The translations under genes were made by a program, and so were the position numbers. A model generated the notes under the pieces. It searched no databases. It was not told the origin of the DNA and saw nothing but the letters and a program-made list of their open reading frames with translations. Source: an uncultured Verrucomicrobiota bacterium (lineage in GTDB: Bacteria; Verrucomicrobiota; Verrucomicrobiia; Chthoniobacterales; SZAS-18). Taken from it: a stretch of DNA of 23,416 nt. Location of the stretch: NCBI GenBank assembly GCA_937871685.1, contig CALMOL010000136.1, positions 1 through 23,416 on the forward strand. Direction: 5' to 3'. Shown here one piece after another: positions 15,325 to 22,183 of the stretch (positions are counted from its first letter, which is position 1; each line of letters opens with the position of its first letter).

Positions 15325-15729
15325 GTGAAACCATTCTCGACCGACGTGCCTCCGCTGTCCGACGCGACGGGGGCAAGTGTCTTCGCCACCGTGGACGCGG
15401 TGGAATATATGCCAGCCATGGACGCGCCCCCGGAGCGCCCGCACCCCTTTGCCTACGCCGTGACGATCCAGAACCGCTCGGCGAGGGCCGTGCGCGTGGT
15501 GGGCCGCAAGTGGGTGGTGCGGGAGGCCGATGGGCGCGTGACGGTGGTCGAGGGCGACGGCGTGGTGGGGCAAATGCCGCGGATCGAGCCGGGGTCGAGT
15601 TTTTCCTACCAGTCGTATCACGTCGTCGCGGCGGACGCGGTGGCGGAGGGTGCTTACCTTGCGGTTAACGACGAGGCGTCCTCGCTGGTGATACGCGTTC
15701 CGGCGTTTCGACTCGTTGTCCCTTCTTGA
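15325..15729 (+). CDS. apaG: ApaG domain protein (DUF525)
   Basis: This 134-residue beta-sandwich protein is of the ApaG/DUF525 family. Family landmarks are PFAYAVTIQNRSARAVRVVGRKW, the segment VVEGDGVVGQMPRIEPGSSFSY (GxGVVGxxPxxxPGxxFxY) and YHVVAADAVAEGAYL. In the family this fold binds small phosphates or acts as a protein-interaction module; its exact role is unclear. The start is a GTG at 15325. The N-terminal 15 residues are poorly conserved in character. The stop codon overlaps the putative -35 element of the next promoter. Confidence 0.9.
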   Translation: MKPFSTDVPPLSDATGASVFATVDAVEYMPAMDAPPERPHPFAYAVTIQNRSARAVRVVGRKWVVREADGRVTVVEGDGVVGQMPRIEPGSSFSYQSYHVVAADAVAEGAYLAVNDEASSLVIRVPAFRLVVPS

Positions 15730-15753
15730 ACTTTGCCGGGTCGGCCTTATAAG
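15726..15753 (+). promoter_or_regulatory. sigma70-type promoter for the PUR-family gene
   Basis: TTGAAC (15726-15731), a 16-base spacer and TATAAG (15748-15753) match the housekeeping sigma consensus well and stand out in this GC-rich DNA. The -35 element overlaps the apaG stop codon. Transcription should start near 15760, leaving an untranslated leader of roughly 115 bases before the ATG at 15876. Confidence 0.55.
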
Positions 15754-15875
15754 TCGCCCCGTTGTTGTGGTGGGTGTGCCGGTTGCCGGAAGAATCTGCA
15801 TTTTTGCGATTGATCCCGGGCGTCATGATGATGCATAACTGGCAAGTTTGCCTGCCCAGAACCCCGAACCAACCC

Positions 15876-16139
15876 ATGGACCAAATCATCGCCACCAAAG
15901 AGCTGCAGATTGAGCGGAAGCATTTTTACGTCGAGTTCCGCGAGAATGACCGCGGCCAGTTCCTGCGCATCACGGAGGAGGCTCACGGCCGCCGGAACAC
16001 CATCATCGTCCCGAGCACCGGGCTGGATGATTTTCTCGATACCCTTGAGGATGTGCTGAGCGCCGTGGACAGCGCCAACGAGGCGGCCGAGGGCCCCTCG
16101 GCACCCGCGGAACCTTCCGCTCCCGCGGCTTCGAACTGA
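15876..16139 (+). CDS. PUR-family nucleic-acid-binding protein (DUF3276-like)
   Basis: This is an 87-residue protein with a single PUR repeat: KELQIERKHFYVEFRENDRG, then QFLRITEEAHGRRNTIIVP and a helix SGLDDFLDTLEDVL-like stretch. This is the beta-beta-beta-beta-alpha PUR fold shared by bacterial Pur-alpha homologues such as Borrelia BpuR, which bind single-stranded DNA and RNA as dimers. A disordered Ala/Pro/Ser tail ends the protein. The start at 15876 (MDQIIATKELQ) removes the unlikely upstream extension to 15762. It has its own promoter in front and a strong hairpin behind, so it is probably a single-gene unit, possibly a highly expressed one. Confidence 0.85.
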   Translation: MDQIIATKELQIERKHFYVEFRENDRGQFLRITEEAHGRRNTIIVPSTGLDDFLDTLEDVLSAVDSANEAAEGPSAPAEPSAPAASN

Positions 16140-16151
16140 TTTCGCGCGAGA

Positions 16152-16200
16152 AGCGACAAGGCGCTGGCCGGTGCCCGGCCAGCGCCTCGCGTTTGTCGCT
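16152..16200. terminator. strong hairpin between convergent genes
   Basis: An inner 11-bp GC stem (GGCGCTGGCCG with CGGCCAGCGCC, 5-base loop) is enclosed by an outer 8-bp stem (AGCGACAA with TTGTCGCT). It lies between the PUR-family gene and the convergent lipoprotein gene and could terminate both. No long T-run follows on either side, though the outer stem supplies short A/T pairs. Confidence 0.6.
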
Positions 16201-16217
16201 CGGCAGAGCGCGCCGCT

Positions 16218-16388
16218 TTAGTAGGTGCGAGTCGTCGTGGTCTCCGCGGCGCCGACGCCCGGCACGGTCGTCCGAGTGCGCTCGGTCGTGGTGGTGGTCG
16301 TGGTGGCGGGCTTTTCAACCACCGTCGTGCAAGCGGGCAGGAGCGTGACGAGAAGGGCGAGGGCGAGAATGCGAAGGAGGTGGGTCAT
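16218..16388 (-). CDS. small Thr-rich lipoprotein
   Basis: This 56-residue protein is of unknown function. A lipoprotein signal peptide (MTHLLRILALALLVTLLPAC) ends in a lipobox LPAC with the lipidated Cys at residue 20. The mature 36-residue part is mostly Thr with a few charged residues (seven consecutive Thr, then ERTRTT) and looks unstructured. The ATG at 16388 is chosen because it begins the signal peptide exactly. Such tiny lipoproteins are often envelope-stress or surface-coat components, but nothing here shows a role. It is 72 nt downstream of the hybrid kinase stop, on the same strand. Confidence 0.7.
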   Translation of the reverse strand: MTHLLRILALALLVTLLPACTTVVEKPATTTTTTTERTRTTVPGVGAAETTTTRTY

Positions 16389-16460
16389 GATTCTTGTGGG
16401 AGTGCAACTCATGGTTCGCTTCTGGACCCGAGGGTGCGTGGGTGCGGAGCCTTCGCAATT

Positions 16461-18056
16461 TTATGGCGCAGTGTCTGCAAGGAGCGCCTCGTCAAGCGCG
16501 GCCTCAAGGCGCTGAATGTTCACGGGCTTAGTAAGGTGGGCGGAGAACCCCGCCGCGCGGCTTTTTTCAAGATCCTGCTGCATCCCATAGCCGCTCATGG
16601 CAATCGCGCGCACGGGACGAATGCTTTTCAATTGCTGTAGCGTTTCCCAGCCCGTGCCATCCGGCAGGCCAAGGTCGCAAATCACGAGATCGAAGGTCCG
16701 GTCGCGGAATTCCTCGAGCGCCGTGGCCACGCTGCTCGCGCCGGTGACCTCGTAGCCACGCTTGCGGAGCGCGCGGTTCAGAGAGCGGCGAGTGTCCTCA
16801 TGGTCCTCGATCAGGAGCACGCGGCGCCCGCCGCCGTCGGAGCCAGCCGACGCAGAATTAGCGGCCGCGCCCCCGCTGGCGACGGTGTCGCTCGCGGGGC
16901 CCAGCGGAAGGGTGATGCGGAAGATGGCTCCTTGGTTAGGCCCGTCCGAAAACGCTCGGATGTCCCCGCCGTGGGCCTCGACGATGGCGCGGGAAATCGC
17001 GAGCCCGAGCCCGAGGTTTCGCGCGCCCGGCTGCGGCGTCTTCGAGCCGAACGCGCCAAAGATCGTTTCCAGGGCGTCGGGGTCGATGCCCACGCCACGG
17101 TCGCGCACCTCGACGGTGATGAGTCCGCCCACGTCCCGCGTGACCACCTCCACGTTGCCGGCGGGCCGGGAAAACTTGACCGCGTTCTTGAGCAGGTTCC
17201 AGAAAACCTGGGACAAGCGGGCATGCTCGCCGAGGACGATCGGGCGGCGGGACTCCAGCGAGGTGTGAACGCTCACGCCGCGGTTCTCAAACCCGCTGCG
17301 GCACGTCTCGATCGCGCCGCAGACGCAGGCGTGGAGATCCACCGGCTCGCGCGTGGGGGCCAGCCGGCCGGACGCGATCTGCGTGAGGTCGAGCAGGTCG
17401 TCGATGAGCTGCGCCTCCAGGAGGATGTTGCGCTCGACCACGCCGAGGGAGTGCGTCACCTCGGGCGACAGGCCGGGCTCCCGCTGGAGCGCCGACACGG
17501 TGAACAGCACTGGGGTGAGCGGGGTGCGCAACTCGTGGGAGAGCATCGCCAGGAACTCGTCCTTGGCGGCATTCGCCCGGGCCGCGGCTTCCTTCGCCGC
17601 GAGCAGGGCAGCGTGGCCCTCGCGCGCGTCGCGGGCCGAGCGGTCCCGCTCGCGGCGCAATTCCCAGCGCCCGACGGCATCCTGGATGGCCAAGCGAAGG
17701 GAATCCGCGCCGAGGTCCGCCTTCATCAGATAGTCCAGCGCGCCCGCCTGGAGGGATGCGACCGCCGCGCGGGGATCGGGATTGTCGGCGAGGATGACCG
17801 CGGCGAACGGGAGCGGCGCATCGCGCTCGGTCGCGGCGAAATCGCGCAAGAATTCCATGCTTGTGCCATCCGGCAGGCGATCCGAGAGGAGAACGCAATC
17901 TGGCGGGGCATCGGACTGCAGGGCGGCTTTTGCCTCGGAAAAAAGCGCGGCCTCGATGATCTCATAAGCGTGGGCCTGGTCTTTTTCCAGAAGCCGCCGC
18001 ACCACGGCACGCCCCGCAGGATGGTCGTCCACAATCAACAGGCGCAGCGAAGGCAT
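16461..18056 (-). CDS. hybrid sensor histidine kinase with N- and C-terminal receiver domains
   Basis: This 531-residue cytoplasmic protein has the order REC, HisKA, HATPase, REC. The first REC (about 4-130) keeps Asp10-Asp11 and Lys112 but has Ser58 where the phospho-accepting Asp should be. HisKA has His174 in FLAMLSHELRTPL. HATPase shows the N box NLLKNAVKF (287-295), DRGVGI (319-324) and LGLGLAISRAIVEAHGG. The last REC (about 413-527) has Asp461 and Lys510 intact. No transmembrane segment or PAS domain is present, so the signal is probably cytoplasmic or received through the N-terminal REC. No DNA-binding response regulator is adjacent. The ATG at 18056 begins the REC domain; extension to 18125 is not supported. 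The preceding 132-nt gap (18057-18188) shows nothing clear. Confidence 0.92.
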   Translation of the reverse strand: MPSLRLLIVDDHPAGRAVVRRLLEKDQAHAYEIIEAALFSEAKAALQSDAPPDCVLLSDRLPDGTSMEFLRDFAATERDAPLPFAAVILADNPDPRAAVASLQAGALDYLMKADLGADSLRLAIQDAVGRWELRRERDRSARDAREGHAALLAAKEAAARANAAKDEFLAMLSHELRTPLTPVLFTVSALQREPGLSPEVTHSLGVVERNILLEAQLIDDLLDLTQIASGRLAPTREPVDLHACVCGAIETCRSGFENRGVSVHTSLESRRPIVLGEHARLSQVFWNLLKNAVKFSRPAGNVEVVTRDVGGLITVEVRDRGVGIDPDALETIFGAFGSKTPQPGARNLGLGLAISRAIVEAHGGDIRAFSDGPNQGAIFRITLPLGPASDTVASGGAAANSASAGSDGGGRRVLLIEDHEDTRRSLNRALRKRGYEVTGASSVATALEEFRDRTFDLVICDLGLPDGTGWETLQQLKSIRPVRAIAMSGYGMQQDLEKSRAAGFSAHLTKPVNIQRLEAALDEALLADTAP

Positions 18057-18188
18057 CGGGCAGGGATAAGGGATGGAGCGTGGGACTAGGGCATGGGAAA
18101 CCCCGGAGCAACCGAGTTGCTGCATGGAATTCGAGGATGCCTCCCCGATTGGTTGCCCGCGAGAGTGCCGCCGGAAGGATCCCGCCCG

Positions 18189-19301
18189 TCAGTTCGAGCG
18201 TGCCAACTGCCGCCCGCGGCGGCCCCGCGAGCCGCCCAGGCGATCACGCAGGAACATCAACACCGCGGTCTCCATGGGGGACAGCCGACCGAGGGTGGCG
18301 CCCAGCCGGGCCTCGGCGGCATCACGCAGCACCGCCACGGTCTCGCCCGAGAGATAGGCGTCCAGGACGGCGGGGTGCACGTAGCACTTGCGGCAAACCG
18401 CGGGCGTGTTGCCGAGCTCGCCGGCCACGGATTCCACCGCGGCCACCAAGTTGCGCTTGGCCTCGGCGGCGGTGGCGAACTTCTCGAAGCGCCGCAGCGC
18501 CGCCGCCGCCAGCACGGTGCCAGCCCAGGTGCGGAAATCCTTCGCCGAGAACTCCTCGCCCGCGATCTCGCGCAGGTAGGCGTTCACGTCATCCGAGGTG
18601 AGGTTATGGACCTCGCCGTCCTCGCCGACGTATTCGAAGAGGTCCTGGCCGGGAAGCTCCTGGCAGGCGCGCACCATCTTTGCCACGCGCGGGTCGCGCA
18701 GCCCGACGCGGTGGCGAACGCCGCTCTTGCCCTTGAACTCGAACACGACCTCCGCGCCCCGCACGCGGACGTGGCGGTTGCGCATGGTGGCCAGGCCGAA
18801 GGAGCCGTTCGCGCGGGCGTATTCCTCGTTGCCCACGCGAATGAGCGTCGTTTCGAGCAGGCGCGTGATCGTCGCGAGCACGCGCTCGCGCCCCATCCCG
18901 GGTCGGCGAAGATCAGCCGAGACGCGCCGACGCAGCCGGGGGAGCGCGGCGGCGAAGCGCAGGAGCCGCTCATACTTGTCCGCGTCCCGCACGGCCCGCC
19001 ACTTGGCGTGATAGCGATATTGCTTGCGGCCGCGCGCGTCGCGGCCCGCGGCTTGGATGTGTCCGTTGGCCTGCGGGCAAATCCACACGTCCGTCCAGGC
19101 CGGCGGAATCGCCAAGGCGCGGACGCGCGCAAGGGTCTCGCGATCCCTCACCGCGCCGCCATCGGCATCGCGGTAGGAAAACGACTTGCCCGCCCGGCGC
19201 CGCGACAAGCCCGGCCGGGCATCCGAGACGTAGCGGAGGCCAGCTTCCCGCGCGGCCTCCGCCGAAGCTTCCGGCACGAGGGGCGCGGTGGCGGCGGACA
19301 T
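18189..19301 (-). CDS. DNA topoisomerase IB (poxvirus/bacterial type)
   Basis: This 370-residue enzyme relaxes supercoils through a 3'-phosphotyrosine intermediate. The catalytic residues of the vaccinia-type family can be placed: Arg155 (TTLIRVGNEEYA), Lys191 (FKGKSG), Arg257 (KDFRTWAGT) and nucleophile Tyr307 (CRKCYVHP). Asn298 sits where vaccinia has His265, as is usual in bacterial members. The N-terminal domain includes IPPAWTDVWICP and GRKQYRYH, also typical. The ATG at 19301 is the first good start. The C-terminal tail is basic (GGSRGRRGRQLARSN). It is not essential in bacteria and is often found in soil organisms among stress genes, as here. It is 15 nt downstream of the PNPOx-like gene. 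Confidence 0.94.
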   Translation of the reverse strand: MSAATAPLVPEASAEAAREAGLRYVSDARPGLSRRRAGKSFSYRDADGGAVRDRETLARVRALAIPPAWTDVWICPQANGHIQAAGRDARGRKQYRYHAKWRAVRDADKYERLLRFAAALPRLRRRVSADLRRPGMGRERVLATITRLLETTLIRVGNEEYARANGSFGLATMRNRHVRVRGAEVVFEFKGKSGVRHRVGLRDPRVAKMVRACQELPGQDLFEYVGEDGEVHNLTSDDVNAYLREIAGEEFSAKDFRTWAGTVLAAAALRRFEKFATAAEAKRNLVAAVESVAGELGNTPAVCRKCYVHPAVLDAYLSGETVAVLRDAAEARLGATLGRLSPMETAVLMFLRDRLGGSRGRRGRQLARSN

Positions 19302-19316
19302 ACGGGGGAGGGGCAA

Positions 19317-19820
19317 TCAAACGCGCACCACGCCGTGCTGCTCGCCTTCCTGCACGTGGGGCGTGGTCCCGGTCACGTAGGCCTTCACCGACTGCCACAG
19401 GTAGGAAAGCTTGTTCACGCCCTGGTTGTCCCAGTATTCGGCGCGGTCGGGCACGAAGTGGATCAGCGTCAGCTCCGGGTCGTCCTTCCCGCCCGGAAAC
19501 CAGACCTTGAACGCCTCGTTCCACAGCGCCTCGATCTTGGCCGGGTCGTTCGAGAGGCTGGCGCCGCCCGCGACGTTCAGGAAGACGCTGCGGCCCTCCG
19601 AGCAGACGACGTTGGCGCGCGTGTCGTGCGTGATCTCATGAACCTTCGCGCTCTCGCGGTTGGAGAAAAACCACATCCCGCAATCGGCGTCCAGGCCGGC
19701 CACCGCCATGGGCCGCGCGCGCATCTCCTGGCCGGCGCCGTGCGTGACCAGCATCACGGTGGAGAACTGCTTGAGAAGCTCGTGGAGCTTTTCCTGGGAG
19801 GGTGATTCGTTGGGTTGCAT
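19317..19820 (-). CDS. pyridoxamine 5'-phosphate oxidase-family FMN-binding protein (stress protein 26-like)
   Basis: This 167-residue protein has the split-barrel flavin-binding fold. Landmarks are TVMLVTHGAGQEMRARPMAV (21-40), WFFSNRESAKVHEI, ANVVCSEG and FLNVAGGASLSNDPAKIEALWN, followed by KVWFPGGKDDPELTLIHFVP. This segment order matches the general stress protein 26 subgroup rather than true PdxH. The substrate is unknown; FMN or F420 binding is expected from the family. It precedes the topoisomerase gene by 15 nt, so the two are likely co-transcribed. It is divergent from the disordered acidic protein gene at 19885. Confidence 0.87.
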   Translation of the reverse strand: MQPNESPSQEKLHELLKQFSTVMLVTHGAGQEMRARPMAVAGLDADCGMWFFSNRESAKVHEITHDTRANVVCSEGRSVFLNVAGGASLSNDPAKIEALWNEAFKVWFPGGKDDPELTLIHFVPDRAEYWDNQGVNKLSYLWQSVKAYVTGTTPHVQEGEQHGVVRV

Positions 19821-19884
19821 ACCGTTCGCTTCGCGGCGCGCGCTCCGTGCGGCCGGGTGGGCGTCGGGAAACGATGCGACGGGC

Positions 19885-20202
19885 ATGAAAGCCACCCGAC
19901 CCGACAGACTGGACGACGATCCGATTCGCCCCCAGGAACCCAACAACCTGCGTCCCGGCTCCACCGCCGCGGACAATGACGCCGACACCGGCGACGATTC
20001 CGACGCCCCCGAGACGCCGGAAGGCGCGGGCAGCGCCACCGAGCGCGAATTCCCGCCCGACGTGACGGGCCGCCGCGCCGCGACGGTGCGGCCGGATGAC
20101 ACCGTCCCGCCATCCGAACAGCTCGTGAACCGCGGCCTCGATCTCGCCGATGACGACGCCCGGCGCGGCTCCTACGTGCCCGACGAAAAGTCCCGGCGCT
20201 GA
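19885..20202 (+). CDS. acidic, probably disordered small protein
   Basis: This 105-residue protein is of unknown function, very rich in Asp, Pro, Arg, Ala and Glu and almost without large hydrophobics (RPDRLDDDPIRPQEPNNL near the start). No domain or signal peptide is seen. It is probably intrinsically disordered and hydrophilic, like many desiccation- or stress-linked small proteins. The ATG at 19885 is the natural start; the longer frame to 19660 is antisense to the PNPOx-like gene. It is divergent from the PNPOx-like gene (64 nt) and convergent with the YciF-like gene (9 nt between stops). Its neighbours suggest a stress role, but this is inference. Confidence 0.55.
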   Translation: MKATRPDRLDDDPIRPQEPNNLRPGSTAADNDADTGDDSDAPETPEGAGSATEREFPPDVTGRRAATVRPDDTVPPSEQLVNRGLDLADDDARRGSYVPDEKSRR

Positions 20203-20211
20203 ACGGGGCAC

Positions 20212-20724
20212 TCAGCGCGGCCGCGACTCCGAGGCGGCGGCCGCGTCGAGGTTCACGGCGGATTCGGCGAGTTGGGTGAGCTTCTCGTCGGCCGCCCGGG
20301 TCTCGGCCAGAGAGGCCGACAAGTGCGCGTGCTCGGTCTCATGCCCCAGCAGGCGCGCATGGGTGCGGGCGGTGCCGTAGGAAGCGATGGCGTGGTGCGC
20401 CATTCGCTGTGCCGTGCCGATGAGGCCGGCGTCGCGCACGGACTGGTCGGCATCCTTTTCCACCAGGTGCTCGACTTCCTCGGCGAGGCCCTTCATGCCG
20501 AGGCTCTCGTCGCCCTCGGGCGACTTGTCGAGCCCGGCGAAGACTTCGTCAAGACGGCCGATCTGGGCGCGGACTTGGTCGAGCTGCTCCTCGAAGGCGT
20601 CCTTGAGGTCGGAATGATCGGCTGCCTTGATCATGCGCGGCAAGGCGCGGGAGTGCTGCATGGCGGCGCTGTGCAGATGGCGCAGCTCGTGCAGGAATAG
20701 CCGTTCGAGGGATTTCAGTTTCAT
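20212..20724 (-). CDS. YciF/DUF892 ferritin-like protein
   Basis: This 170-residue all-helical protein is of the YciE/YciF (DUF892) family. It begins MKLKSLERLFLHELRHLHSA, with Glu and His residues spaced as in the ferritin-like four-helix bundle. Continuing segments are ALPRMIKAADHSDLKDAFEE, VEHLVEKDADQSVRDAGLIG and QRMAHHAIASYGTARTHARL. Family members are induced by osmotic or general stress and probably bind a di-metal centre. The usual N-terminal line reads L..Lf..ELkdly.aE; here a His (HLHSA) replaces part of it. The ATG at 20724 starts at the conserved helix. It is divergent from the iron permease-like gene, with only 22 nt between the two starts. Confidence 0.85.
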   Translation of the reverse strand: MKLKSLERLFLHELRHLHSAAMQHSRALPRMIKAADHSDLKDAFEEQLDQVRAQIGRLDEVFAGLDKSPEGDESLGMKGLAEEVEHLVEKDADQSVRDAGLIGTAQRMAHHAIASYGTARTHARLLGHETEHAHLSASLAETRAADEKLTQLAESAVNLDAAAASESRPR

Positions 20725-20746
20725 GGTCTGGGATGGAGCGTGATCG

Positions 20747-21322
20747 ATGGTTGCCTCGGAAACGGCATCCATCGGTGCCTTGGCCGCCGATGACATCGAA
20801 AATGCGCCGCCGCAATCCCGGCGGGCGCGTCGCCTTCTCTTCCCCGTGGAAACCTCCTACCGTCAGGAAGCGCGCGGCTCGCGCTTTTCCAAGTTCGCGC
20901 AGCGTTGCGCCACGCTCTCCGGCCGGCCGTGGGCATTCCTCACGGCGGTGGCGGTGGTGCTCGTATGGGGCGTCAGCGGCCCATTTTTCAAGTTCAGCGA
21001 CACTTGGCAGCTCGTAATCAACACCGGCACCACCATCGTTACCTTCCTGATGGTCTTCCTGATCCAGAACAGCCAAAACCGCGACACGCAGGCCATCCAG
21101 ATCAAGCTCGACGAGTTGATCCGCGTGACCAAGGGCGCGCACGTCGCCTTGCTCGACTTGGAGCGGCTGCCGGACGACGAGCTGGAGGAAATCTGCGAGC
21201 AATACCGCGACCTCGCCTCGAAGGCCCGCGAGCTTCTGCGGCAAGGGAAGGAAGACACGGACGTGCCGGAGGTCACACGGATCGCAGACAAGGAGCAATC
21301 CACCGGAGAGGGGCCCTGTTGA
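20747..21322 (+). CDS. low-affinity iron permease family protein
   Basis: This 191-residue protein has two predicted membrane helices (about 62-80 and 88-107). It carries the family signature WQLVINTGTTIVTFLMVFLIQNSQ and its continuation NRDTQAIQIKLDELIR. A long helical tail rich in Glu, Asp and Lys follows. The name comes from weak similarity to fungal Fet4; bacterial members are short, and iron transport is not shown for them. The first 45 residues are poorly conserved in character, so a start downstream of 20747 (for example GTG in the sequence reading PVETSYRQ) is possible. The start region lies almost against the divergent YciF-like gene. Confidence 0.85.
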   Translation: MVASETASIGALAADDIENAPPQSRRARRLLFPVETSYRQEARGSRFSKFAQRCATLSGRPWAFLTAVAVVLVWGVSGPFFKFSDTWQLVINTGTTIVTFLMVFLIQNSQNRDTQAIQIKLDELIRVTKGAHVALLDLERLPDDELEEICEQYRDLASKARELLRQGKEDTDVPEVTRIADKEQSTGEGPC

Positions 21323-21373
21323 GTCCGTCGCGCTGACCATGGCGCGACCACAGGCTCAGGTTTACGACGGGAG

Positions 21374-22153
21374 CTAGCGCCGGTCTGAACTTCGAAAGTC
21401 GCGGACCCCTTTGGCGATGCCTTCCGCCATGCGTTGCCGATGCGCTTCCGAGGCCAGCAATGCTGCCTCGGCGGGGTTGGAAACAAAGCCGCACTCCACG
21501 AGCACCGCCGGTCCTGAAGCGCGTCGGGTGAGATAAAATGAGCCATCGCGCACGCCCCGGTCCGGGCGGCGAGCATAAGCCGCCAAGGCGGTCTGAAGGC
21601 ATCGCGCCAAACGCTCGCTCTCAGCTGCGCGCTCGAATGGATCGAGGCCAAGATCCCGACCCAGGAGCATCCTGCCCCAGCGCTGGACGTGCGGGAAGAG
21701 GGTTCCTGACTCGGCCGCGGAGGTATGCCAAGTCTCGATGCCTGTGGCGGTGCGCTCTTCGGCGTGGTTGCAATGGATGGAAATCAGCACCGCGCTCGCC
21801 CGGCCGACTCGTCGCGCGCGGACCAGTCGCTCGGAGAGCGAGACCGTCTCGTCTTCCTCGCGTGTGAGGCCAACGCTAATTCCCTCGGCGCGAAGGAGCA
21901 ACGCGGTCCGGCGTGCAACATCGAGCGTGGCGTCCTTCTCGCGCAGAGGAGCGCGGCCGCCGCCGAGCGCGCCGGGATCCGAGCCGCCGTGGCCGGGATC
22001 GAGCACGACTTCGGCCTCGCCCGCATCGGCATTCGCCGGAAACACCAAGCGGGCACCGAGGCGAAGCAACCCGAGCGCCGCGACCACGATCGACAGGGCG
22101 ACGATCGTCCTCTTCAATCCACGGCGCAGGAAGCCTCTACGCCTCACAGTCAC
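21374..22153 (-). CDS. membrane-anchored N-acetylmuramoyl-L-alanine amidase (Amidase_3)
   Basis: This 259-residue zinc amidase cleaves the amide between MurNAc and the stem peptide. A basic N-terminus precedes one hydrophobic helix (about 15-31) that anchors it or serves as a signal. The catalytic domain (48-255) shows the zinc ligands His55 (LDPGHGGSDPG), Glu72 (REKDATLDVA) and His127 (ISIHCNH), and the catalytic Glu220 (VLVECGFVSNP). No cell-wall-binding or AMIN domain is present. The only starts are GTG codons at 22153 or 22147. It is 30 nt downstream of the bactofilin gene, so the two probably share a transcript. Confidence 0.93.
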   Translation of the reverse strand: MTVRRRGFLRRGLKRTIVALSIVVAALGLLRLGARLVFPANADAGEAEVVLDPGHGGSDPGALGGGRAPLREKDATLDVARRTALLLRAEGISVGLTREEDETVSLSERLVRARRVGRASAVLISIHCNHAEERTATGIETWHTSAAESGTLFPHVQRWGRMLLGRDLGLDPFERAAESERLARCLQTALAAYARRPDRGVRDGSFYLTRRASGPAVLVECGFVSNPAEAALLASEAHRQRMAEGIAKGVRDFRSSDRR

Positions 22154-22183
22154 AACAAGATCTTACCCATGCGGCCACGGGCA

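Noticed and set aside
16800..18089. Long plus-strand open frame opposite the histidine kinase
   Set aside because: It is antisense to a gene with all kinase and receiver motifs intact and has no recognisable domain.
18093..19805. 570-residue plus-strand open frame opposite topoisomerase IB and the PNPOx-like gene
   Set aside because: It covers two well-supported minus-strand genes and shows only His/Arg/Gly-rich shadow sequence.
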